From: Salvelinus alpinus
Taxonomy: Eukaryota; Chordata; Actinopteri; Salmoniformes; Salmonidae
Direction of reading: 5' to 3'
Length of the DNA: 64,000 bases
Assembly (NCBI RefSeq): GCF_045679555.1
Contig: NC_092091.1
Location: forward strand, 74,525,580 to 74,589,579
The position numbers and the translations under genes were made by a program. A model generated the notes under the pieces. That model did no database searches. It was not told the origin of the DNA and worked only from the letters and a program-made list of their open reading frames with translations. Shown piece by piece: positions 12,801-21,661 of the stretch (its first letter is position 1; each line of letters starts with the position of its first letter).

Positions 12801-13825
12801 ACTACAGGTACAGCTGTAGTGTTGGTGACAGAGACCTGGGTGGATGTAGTACTAACTACAGGTACAGCTGTAGTGTTGGTGACAGAGACCTGGGTGGATG
12901 TAGTACTAACTACAGGTACAGCTGTAGTGTTGGTGACAGAGACCTGGGTGGATGTAGTACTAACTACAGGTACAACTGTAGTGTTGGTGACAGACACCTG
13001 GGTGGATGTTGTACTAACTACAGGTACAGCTGTAGTGTTGGTGACAGAGACGTGGGTGGATGTAGTACTAACTACAGGTACAGCTGTAGTGTTGGTGACA
13101 GAGACCTGGGTGGATGTAGTACTAACTACAGGTACAGCTGTAGTGTTGGTGATAGAGACGTGGGTGGATGTAGTACTAACTACAGGTACAGCTGTAGTGT
13201 TGGTGACAGAGACCTGGGTGGATGTAGTACTAACTACAGGTACAGCTGTAGTGTTGGTGACAGAGACGTGGGTGGATGTAGTACTAACTACAGGTACAGC
13301 TGTAGTGTTGGTGACAGAGACCTGGGTGGATGTAGTACTAACTACAGGTACAGCTGTAGTGTTGGTGATAGAGACCTGGGTGGATGTTGTACTAACTACA
13401 GGTACAGCTGTAGTGTTGGTGACAGAGACCTGGGCGGATGTAGTACTAACTACAGGTACAGCTGTTGTGTTGGTGACAGAGACCTGGGTGGATGTTGTAC
13501 TAACTACAGGTACAGCTGTAGTGTTGGTGACAGAGACCTGGGTGGATGTAGTACTAACTACAGGTACAGCTGTAGTGTTGGTGACAGAGACCTGGGTGGC
13601 TGTAGTACTAACTACAGGTACATCTGTAGTGTTGGTGACAGAGACCGGGGTGGATGTAGAAGAAGAGTTTTGTACAGAAATGATCAAACTCAAGTTACAA
13701 ATGCTGGTAAACACTAAAATACATTCAAATACAGTCAGCAAATAAATCGCAGCACCCCAATCCTCCAAACTACTTCCTGTGGAACCGGTTGATTGAGACT
13801 CAGCAGAAAAACAGACATCTCTAGT
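9839..13825 (-). CDS. Mucin-like protein of ~70 tandem 18-residue repeats (putative exon)
   Basis: One minus-strand frame stays open for about 4 kb. It encodes a unit STQVSVTNTTAVPVVSTT repeated about 70 times, over half Ser/Thr, with an NTT N-glycosylation sequon per unit and Pro-Val spacing, as in mucin PTS domains. Ahead of the repeats is a hydrophobic stretch (AAIYLLTVFECILVFTSI), which could be a signal peptide or membrane segment, then NSSSTSTPVSV. There is no in-frame ATG at the 5' end: an in-frame TAA lies at 13828-13826 and the first plausible initiator position (13768) is TTG. A splice acceptor (TGTATTTTAG) sits just upstream of 13713, so it may be an internal exon. The frame ends in ..TPCI and a TAA that overlaps the target duplication of the hAT-like element. 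Alternatively it is a non-coding minisatellite whose length preserves the frame. Confidence 0.5.
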   Translation of the reverse strand, partial: TRDVCFSAESQSTGSTGSSLEDWGAAIYLLTVFECILVFTSICNLSLIISVQNSSSTSTPVSVTNTTDVPVVSTTATQVSVTNTTAVPVVSTTSTQVSVTNTTAVPVVSTTSTQVSVTNTTAVPVVSTTSAQVSVTNTTAVPVVSTTSTQVSITNTTAVPVVSTTSTQVSVTNTTAVPVVSTTSTHVSVTNTTAVPVVSTTSTQVSVTNTTAVPVVSTTSTHVSITNTTAVPVVSTTSTQVSVTNTTAVPVVSTTSTHVSVTNTTAVPVVSTTSTQVSVTNTTVVPVVSTTSTQVSVTNTTAVPVVSTTSTQVSVTNTTAVPVVSTTSTQVSVTNTTAVPVVSTTSTQVSVTNTTAVPVVSTTSAQVSVTNTTAVPVVSTTSTQVSITNTTAVPVVSTTSTQVSVNNTTAVPVVSTTSTQVSITNTTVVPVVSTTSTQVSVTNTTAVPVVSTTSTQVSITNTTAVPVVSTTSTQVSVTITTAVPVVNTTSTQVSVTDTTAVPVVSTTSTQVSVTNTTAVPVVSTTSTHVSVTNTTAVPVVSTTSTQVSVTNTTVVPVVSTTSTQVSVTNTTAVPVVSTTSTQVSITNTTAVPVVSTTSTQVSVTITTAVPVVNTTSTQVSVTDTTAVPVVSTTSTQVSVTYTTAVPVVSTTSTLVSVTNTTAVPVVSTTSTQVSVTNTTAVPVVSTTSTKVSVTNTTAVPVVSTTSTQVSVTNTTAVPVVSTTSTQVSVTNTTAVPVVSTTSTQVSVSNTTAVPVVSTTSTQVSVTNTTAVPVVSTTSTQVSVSNTTAVPVVSTTSTKVSVTNTTAVPVVSTTSTQVYVTNTTAVPVVSTTSTQVSVTNTTAVPVVSTTSTQVSVTNTTAVPVVSTTSTQVSVTNTTAVPVVSTTSTQVSVTNTTAVPVVSTTSTQVSVTNTTAVPVVRTTSTQVSVTNTTVVPVVSTKSTQVSVTNTTAVPVVSTTSTQASVINTTAVHLVSTTSTQVSVSNTTAVPVVSTTSTQVSVTNTTAVPVVSTTSTQVSVTNTTAVPVVSTTSTQVSVTNTTAVPVVSTTPTQVSVTNTTAVPVVSTTSTHVSVTNTTVVPVVSTTSTQVSVTNTTAVPVVSTTSTHVSVTNTTAVPVVSTTSTKVSVTNTTAIPVVSTTSTQVSVTNTTAVPVVSTTSTQVSVTNTTAVPVVSTISTQVSVSNTTAVPVVSTTSTKVSVTNTTAVPVVSTTSTQVSVTNTTAVPVVSTTSTQVSVTNTTAVPVVSTTSTQVSVTNTTSVPVVSITSTQVSVTNNTAVPVVSITSTQVSVTNTTAVPVVSTTSTQVSVTNTTVVPVVSTTTTRGPPLTPCI
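9870..13660. repeat. 54-bp minisatellite, ~70 copies
   Basis: Head-to-tail units of 54 bp (such as GTGACAGAGACCTGGGTGGA followed by TGTAGTACTAACTACAGGTA). Units differ by a few substitutions and essentially no indels. Some variants (GTCGGTGACAG, GATGGTGACAG, GACGTGGG) recur in the same order in blocks near 11.9-12.1 kb and 12.3-12.5 kb, showing duplication of multi-unit blocks. Two plus-strand frames are also open for most of its length. Confidence 0.97.
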
Positions 13826-13889
13826 TTAAACTGACAGGTTTAGATATTTGTATTATGTTCATTAGATTCTGCGGGGCTGTATTACTAGT

Positions 13890-15545
13890 ATTATGTCTAC
13901 TGTAAAGGGGAGTCATGCTGTAGTTCAAGTCTTATGTAAAATACAGAAATACATGCCTTCATTCAGGAAAATATTACATTCTTAACTCTCAAAATGTGCA
14001 ATACCCAAGTGCATCTATGTGGTTGTCACTAAGAGTCACAAGCAAAATCTTTGTTCATCCTGTAAGTAGTTAAGCTAAAGGACATTTCTGAACATCCTGT
14101 CCTGTAAATTTTGAGAGGAGATAAGAGTTAATGTCTGGTGTTCTCTGTCTTGGCTGAAGAGCTTGGCTGCCCTCCAGTGTTACCAGGTAGAATGTCTTCT
14201 TTTCCCCCTTTTTCCAGCCAGGCCAACCTTCACCCTTTGCCAGTTCTTCAAGAATTCTTTCTACTTTTTTCATGGTTTAATTTTGAGTGCCCTCTAGCGG
14301 CTGTAATAATATGGTTAATCCCCTTAATTTGCCACGGTACATGGCCATGGTTAGTTTTAAAAACACTTTGCATTGTACAGTCTACAATATTGAAAACAAT
14401 ATTGAAAACGTAACGTACTTCTGTCAAGTCGGCCTTTTAATGTGTTGCATAATGCGGAAAAAATGTGTGCCTACATGACAACTGCATAAACTTTACAAAA
14501 AACATGTGATCAAAGGTGATGGAGTTTTGACTGCAGTCACAGATGATCCATTATATTGACCAGATACCCCAGTGACTTTAACAATGGAAAGGAATGTCTT
14601 CAAAAATAGAAGGCAGTCAGGAGGCAAGCTCAGGTGGGACCATTCTAACCAATCAGAAGACAGACACATGTCTGAACAACAGGCACAACTCTGATATAAA
14701 ATGTTTTTTCTCAAAGTTACCAGGATGTCACGTGTCCTACTTATATCAGTGCACTCCTAACAACCTAAGCATTACGAAACTCAAATAAGCCACAGGTAGC
14801 AAATACGCCTTCATTTTTTGTGAACCAAATTCAACACTCTTTCATTGACCTCCAAACAAACATTCCTCGCTTGGTGAGTGAAATAACTAAAAGCCACCTG
14901 CTGGAGAAGACAGATTTTGGGCTCAGTTATCCCTCTCTTTACCTCTTCCTCTCTGCTGCAGTCGACTGGAAGTTTGTGCTGTTGCTCTTCATCAACATCG
15001 TCTTGAAGCCAGCGCCTGCATTGTGGGAGTCTTCAGTCATGTTGTGTTTTTATTCCACCCACCAAACATGACCAAAGTGACTGAAACAGGAACCAACTTT
15101 GCCATGATTCATGTATACAGTGGATATGTACAAATGAACGTGATATTTGAGGCTCTTTCACCAGTTGATAGTACACTGTACACACATACAGTATATTTAC
15201 AGTTTGTTAGTGTGTGATACATATGGAGACGTTTATTTCTACATTACAAAGACACCTTGTATGAAGATTGGAAACACTCGACTTTCCTCTGCAGTCGGTT
15301 ACTTCAGCCTTACCCTCAAACAAGACCAACATAGAGAGGGACATGTAGAATAGCCTAGTAAACCCTTCTATCTACAGAAAGCTGCAGAGCTGTAGAATAC
15401 AGTGAACTGGTCCATACTGTAAATAAAAAAAAATTACATTTGTACATGTGAATGAAATGTTCTTTCCACCCTTTGAATCCTTTCCAAATATTGTTTCAAA
15501 CAGAGGGTGCATGACTTACATAAACTATCACGTTATACTGTTCAA
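13890..15545 (+). repeat. Segmental duplication, copy B (older, diverged)
   Basis: 13890-14400 matches 52995-53480, and 14415-15545 matches 220-2069 and 54350-56200. Identity is visibly lower than between A and C. Copy B lacks the SINE present in A and C and about 850 bp found at 53490-54345. Homology stops at the palindromic MITE at 15546-15730, beyond which B joins the TESK-like pseudogene. Confidence 0.85.
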
Positions 15546-15730
15546 ATCAGAGGAGGCTGGTGGGAGGAGCTATAGGAGAACGGGCTCATTGTAATGGTTG
15601 AAATAGAATCAATGGAATGTTACCAAACACGTAAAACACATGAAAACAACGTGTTTAACCTTTTTCCATTGATTCCATTCCAGCCATTACAATGAGCCCG
15701 TACTCCTATAGCTCCTCCCATCAGCCTCCA
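15546..15730. repeat. Palindromic MITE (complete)
   Basis: The left arm (TCAGAGGAGGCTGGTGGGAG, then GGGCTCATTGTAATGG) and right arm (CCATTACAATGAGCCC, then CTCCTCCCATCAGCCTCC) are inverted complements around a short loop containing CACGTAAAACACATG. A MITE of the same family is at the corresponding position in copies A and C. Confidence 0.9.
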
Positions 15731-15899
15731 GACAGACACACAGTAACACCTCCCTTCACTTCATCTTGCCCTAATCGTTCATTTCATCTCTCACACACAC
15801 TCATATGCCCTCTCTCTCCTTTCTCTCTCATAGAACTGTCTGGTGCGCTGTGAGAATGGTGTGTTCACTGCAGTAGTGGGAGACTTTAGTCTGGCAGAA

Positions 15900-16862
15900 A
15901 AGATTCCAGACTACAGGTTAGTACTGTGAGAAGATTCCAGACTACAGGTTAGTACTGTGAGAAGATTCCAGACTACAGGTTAGTGCTGTGAGAAGATTCC
16001 AGACTACAGGTTAGTGCTGTGAGAAGATTCCAGACTACAGGTTAGTGCTGTGAGAAGATTCCAGACTACAGGTTAGTGCTGTGAGAAGATTCCAGACTAC
16101 AGGTTAGTGCTGTGAGATGATTCCAGACTACAGGTTAGTGCTGTGAGAAGATTCCAGACTACAGGTTAGTGCTGTGAGAAGATTCCAGACTACAGGTTAG
16201 TGCTGTGAGAAGATTCCAGACTACAGGTTAGTGCTGTGAGATGATTCCAGACTACAGGTTAGTGCTGTGAGAAGATTCCAGACTACAGGTTAGTGGTGTG
16301 AGAAGATTCCAGACTACAGGTTAGTGCTGTGAGAAGATTCCAGACTACAGGTTAGTGCTGTGAGAAGATTCCAGACTACAGGTTAGTGCTGTGAGAAGAT
16401 TCCAGACTACAGGTTAGTGCTGTGAGAAGATTCCAGACTACAGGTTAGTGCTGTGAGAAGATTCCAGACTACAGGTTAGTGCTGTGAGAAGATTCCAGAC
16501 TACAGGTTAGTGCTGTGAGAAGATTCCAGACTACAGGTTAGTGCTATGAGAAGATTCCAGACTACAGGTTAGTGCTGTGAGAAGATTCCAGACTACAGGT
16601 TAGTGCTGTGAGAAGATTTCAGACTACAGGTTAGTGCTGTGAGAAGATTCCAGACTACAGGTTAGTGCTGTGAGAAGATTCCAGACTACAGGTTAGTGCT
16701 GTGAGAAGATTCCAGACTACAGGTTAGTGATGTGAGAAGATTCCAGACTACAGGTTAGTGCTGTGAGAAGATTCCAGACTACAGGTTAGTGCTGTGAGAA
16801 GATTCCAGACTACAGGTTAGTGCTGTGAGAAGATTCCAGACTACAGGTTAGTGCTGTGAGAA
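15900..16862 (+). repeat. 31-bp minisatellite built from an exon/intron junction
   Basis: About 31 nearly perfect copies of GATTCCAGACTACAGGTTAG plus TGCTGTGAGAA. The unit is the last coding bases of the TESK-like exon (AAGATTCCAGACTACAG) plus its donor (GTTAGT) and the first intron bases. Every copy therefore carries a 5' splice-site sequence CAG/GTTAGT. Only the first two units read GTTAGTACTG; later ones read GTTAGTGCTG. A decayed last unit lies at 16862-16885. Confidence 0.95.
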
Positions 16863-17471
16863 AGTTCTCCAGATTACAGGAAGACTATATGACTGGCTCC
16901 CCATATTCCCATCATGACTGCACATATAGCCTTAAATACATTGAACATTGTATTCTGTTTTTCTCTCCTGAAAAATCTATGTGTTCTATATTAATGTGTT
17001 ATTTTCCTCTCCTCCAGTGACGGGGCTGATCAGCAGACTCTGGCTGTGGTGGGCTCCCCCTACTGGATGGCCCCGGAGGTGCTGAGATGAGAGGTCTATG
17101 ATGAAAAGATACTAACAGTACTCTACTGTTTTCTGGCTGTTATCTCACTGGTCCCAGTGCATAATAAGAGGAAGCAAACATAGTAATGCAATAAAGTAGT
17201 ACTATGCTATAATGCAATCTGGAAGGACAACTGTTCCATGTCCCTGCTGTGTTTTTCTGGTTGTGTCTAGTGGGTCTTGCTAATATGTATGTTTCTAGCA
17301 AATGACCAGACTCTTTCAAGGTGTATTATTGTGAATATGTCAAGTGAGATGTTATTGATCAGATGTGATTGGCTGACTCTGACCCCTAGGTGGATGTGTT
17401 TGACTATGGAATCATCCTGTGTGAGATCATCGCCCGGATAGAGCTGATCCGGACTTCCTACCTTAATGAGG

Positions 17472-17680
<209 letters not shown>

Positions 17681-18473
17681 CCCCAGTTAATGACAGGCAC
17701 ACAGTTAACCAATGTTTTTCCGTTTTACACGATCACACAACCCTAAATCAAGGCTTTACTACTATCACACAACAAACGGACAGTGTATGAACAAACCCTT
17801 AACCCAACCCTTTCACCACCACTGCACAACCCCAGTAGGTCTACTGTCAAATAGCACCATAGAATATTTTTTTCCACTTTGACCCAGAAAAGAAGTACCC
17901 TCCTTTCCCTTATTGAACATAATCACATGTAACTGCTGTGGAGGACTTGAGTATTGAATCAATGCAGTACATTGTAGAGGTTCCATTCTTGTTTGAATGT
18001 TTAATGAGTAGAACTCTATCACAGTGTGTGTCTCCATTGAGTAAATACTGTGTAGAAATACAACATGTATATATTTTTAACCTAGGCAGACAAACTAATT
18101 TACAGCTAGTCGGCTACATTAAAAGATGATGATGATGGTTTTTGTGCGTGCATGACTTTGGGCTAGACGTTGGCTGCCTTTGAGAACCTGGTCGGTGACT
18201 ATCGGACACCATTCCTCAACCTTGCAGTCCTCTGCTCTAATTTAAAATACAATAACAGACAGACTGACAGACAGACAGACATAATTGCATGCATCCATGA
18301 CTCTGTGTACATACTTGCTGTAAATGCATAGATTGACAACCTAAAACCCCTGACCTTCACCTCTCCCTCCGCTGCTAGTCCCTCCCCTGCACCCCCGAGC
18401 TGGGGCGACCCCTCGCCCCCCTCCTCCGGGACCCCGACCTACAGAGCTTGGGGAAAGACGAGGAAGAGGAGGT

Positions 18474-19048
18474 GGAGGATGAAAGGAGAAGGAGAAGGGA
18501 GGGATGGTGGAGGATGAAAGGTGGAAGGATAAAGGAGGGATGGTGGAGGATGAAAGGAGGAAGGATAAAGGAGGGATGGTGGAGGATGAAAGGAGGAAGG
18601 AGAAGGGAGGGATGGTGGAGGATGAAAGGAGGAAGATTAAAGGAGGGATGGTGGAGGATGAAAGGAGGAAGGAGAAGGGAGGGATGGTGGAGGATGAAAG
18701 GAGGAAGATTAAAGGAGGGATGGTGGAGGATGAAAGGAGGAAGGAGAAGGGAGGGATGGTGGAGGATGAAAGGAGGAAGGACAAGGGAGGGATGGTGGAG
18801 GATGAAAGGAGGAAGGATAAAGGAGGGATGGTGGAGGATGAAAGGAGGAAGGAGAAGGGAGGGATGATGGAGGATGAAAGGAGGAAGGATAAAGGTGGGA
18901 TGGTGGAGGATGAAAGGAGGAAGGATAGAGGGATGGTGGAGGATGAAAGGAGGAAGGATAAAGGAGGGATGGTGGAGGATGAAAGGAGGAAGGATAAATG
19001 AGGGATGGTGGAGGATGAAAGGAGGAAGGATAAAGGAGGGATGGTGGA
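18474..19048 (+). repeat. 36-bp coding-type minisatellite (MVEDERRKDKGG)n
   Basis: About 16 copies of a purine-rich 36-bp unit (GATGGTGGAGGATGAAAGG..), encoding a 12-residue acidic/basic unit MVEDERRKDKGG in one frame, within the C-terminal region of the TESK-like pseudogene. The first unit is 35 bp and shifts the frame; another unit has GGA changed to TGA (about 18999-19001). Downstream the frame reads DDSGLLLDLDMVSLEEEEEE. Confidence 0.92.
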
Positions 19049-19587
19049 GGACGTGTCAGATGATTCAGGGCTGCTTCTGGACCTGGACATGGTGTCTCTG
19101 GAAGAGGAAGAGGAGGAAGCTTTTTCTCTGGGGGAGCCTATGGACTGCAGCAGGTCTCCTGACACGCTAGAGGGCGATGTCCCTACACCAGGGAGACGTC
19201 TACTACACCCAGCCTCGTTCTCTTCCTCCTTGTTTCTGCAGCCTAACGGCTGGGGCTATCCAGTCTCCAACTCCCCGCCCCCTCCCTCCCTCTTCTCCCC
19301 CATCTGGACAACAACAACGGCTCGGCGACGGCGGTCGTCGGACGTCCGATTGGCTGGAGGGATAGCAGCTTCCGCACTGCAATCCTGGGCCCCCCTGCTG
19401 GCCCCGCCCCTGAGCAAGATGAGTTAATTTCCTGTCCGGGCTGCTGTCTGATTGGATTGAGCTTTCCTTCTGTGTGCCTGAAGGAGGCGAATGGTCTCGC
19501 TCCTCTGACCGCGCCTTGTGTGCCTTGGCTGCCTCTACCGGAGGGACAGACTTAAGTAGGGCTCCCCCTAGTGGGCTGACTGACAAC

Positions 19588-19743
<156 letters not shown>

Positions 19744-19960
19744 TCATTATTTTCTACTATTTATTCATTTGAGATCTTATATATTGGTTGTTGACCTGGA
19801 GCCATTTGATAACTGCAGTGTGTCACTGGTTTGTTCACTCACTTTCTACACTCTGAATCTTTCTATTTGATTCCTACTAATGACTCTTCACTGGTCTGGG
19901 TGGTGCGTGAGATTTGAATTGAATTCAAACAGGTCCTTCTTCTTCCCTCAAAACTCAAAG

Positions 19961-20076
19961 TGTTCTTCCAATAACCCACTATGATCCAGGTATCCTCTCA
20001 GTGTTCTTCCAATAACCCACTATGATCCAGGTATCCTCTCAGTGTTCTTCCCATAACCCACTATGATCCAGGTATC
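19961..20076 (+). repeat. 41-bp tandem repeat, three copies
   Basis: TGTTCTTCCAATAACCCACT.. is repeated with starts at 19961, 20002 and 20043. The third copy has CCCATAACC for CCAATAACC. Confidence 0.95.
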
Positions 20077-20158
20077 ATCAGCGTGTTTTAACAGCCTGTG
20101 TAACTTTGAAACATCATGAAAAGCAATTCTCCTCTTTGTACTGATTATTCCACCCAAG

Positions 20159-20202
20159 GTGTGTTTGTGTGTGTGTGTGCGTGTGTGTGTGTGTTCGCGC
20201 GC

Positions 20203-20290
<88 letters not shown>
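20159..20290 (+). repeat. (TG)n microsatellite
   Basis: TG repeats with a TTCGCGCGCG interruption near 20195. Confidence 0.98.
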
Positions 20291-20297
<7 letters not shown>

Positions 20298-20551
20298 CTT
20301 GCGCCTGCATGTGTGTCAGAGGGAGAGAGATAGTATGTGTGTGACTGAATGACTAAGGTTTGTCCCCTGATGTCTGTATTGAAATGTTAAATGTTCGCTG
20401 GTCATTTCCCCGTACCTGTGTGTGAGAGATTAGAGAACTGAGTGTAATAATTGTATATGAAGTGAGTGAGGTGTACATCATCTTTACTATAATTACTGAT
20501 GAAAATCACTGCACTTTTGATTTCATAGGCCTGCTGGTTCCTTGTCTGTTT

Positions 20552-20656
20552 GGGATGAAATGGCACCCTATTCCCTATATAGCGCACTACTTTGAACAAA
20601 GCCCCATGCATCCTGGTCAAAAGTAGTGCATTATATATGGAATAGGATGCCAATTT
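20552..20656. repeat. Short palindromic MITE
   Basis: Arms GGCACCCTATTCCCTATATA and TTATATATGGAATAGGATGCC fold back around GCCCCATGCATCCTGGTC. This is a common type of salmonid inverted-repeat element. Confidence 0.8.
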
Positions 20657-21661
20657 GTCAGTCGGTCCCAGAGTTTAGGATTTGTTTTTCTCCCTCTGCT
20701 GGCCTGGAGGACTCAGACAGACCAGGCCACCATGGCTCACATATGTGTCTCAATAACCGTCAATGGCTTCCATTCCTCATAACCTTTACCTCTAGGAGAA
20801 GCTATACAGGACCAGGAAAAGGTCCCGGCCATGTTTATATATCAACTAATATGAGGGAACTTAAAAAGATTCATGACTATTTGGCTATAGCTATTAACAT
20901 TCATAACCAGTTCTAACCAGTTAATCTATCTAGTGATCTGTAGGAAAGGAGGAGGAGGAAAGATAAATAAGACTATTGGGACGTAGCCGCTCTCCCTTAA
21001 CTGTGTTGGCCAGAGAGTCTCTTTATTACTTCACTGTTTAAACATCATGATTTACAGAGTCTGGACAACTGTGTGCATCCATCTAAAGAATTCCACTGTT
21101 CTGTCCCATATTGATGATGTCATAATGACAATGGTGTGAACACCGACCCATATGTCCATGGAACGACCGAGTCATGGAGTGTAATGCACTGAATGAAGAC
21201 GTTTTGAATTTTTTGTTGTTGATTAAAACATATTTTATTTATAATGCCAATGCATGAAAACTACCCTGAAATCACGTATGTAGCTAATTACCAGCTTTAA
21301 TAAACTGTCATGATGATTATTTGTGTTATTTTAAGAAAATGTCCTCATTGAATATAAATGAAAACATTGAATGTAATCTATTGTAGCTGGCATTTGTCTA
21401 AATTCTCATTACATAATGTTTACTATTGACATAAATGGAAACAATCACAGACACAGCAGAGCCAGGTTAAATGTCATAAAGCTTTATGTAAGCTATAGAA
21501 TATACATCTATAGAAGTCAATGGGTCCACAGTTACAGACTATAACATTAGAATGGCAACAGAGTACACTGTCTGTAGATGCATTCAATGCAATGCAATAC
21601 AATTGTAATTACATTCAATGTGACTAAGCTTGGGACTCTAGAACAGCATTGTTTCAGATTT
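20657..21661. other. Intergenic sequence downstream of the GIMAP-type gene
   Basis: No coding sequence is seen. Minus-strand transcripts of the GIMAP-type gene should end here; AATAAA complements occur near 21021 and 21235. The sequence is otherwise AT-rich and unremarkable. Confidence 0.5.

Noticed and set aside
9870-13660. TACTAACTACAG in every unit, resembling a branch point plus 3' splice site
   Set aside because: The branch-like A is only a few bases from the AG, and no pyrimidine tract exists. It is too compact for splicing.
9870-13717. Long plus-strand open frames across the 54-bp array (Cys/Tyr-rich and Val/Thr-rich)
   Set aside because: They follow automatically from a unit length divisible by three. 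They lack a leader, and the minus-strand frame has better protein-like features (signal-like leader, PTS composition).
9870-16862. CRISPR-like arrays (54-bp and 31-bp repeats)
   Set aside because: The units are contiguous, without unique spacers, and the DNA is from a vertebrate.
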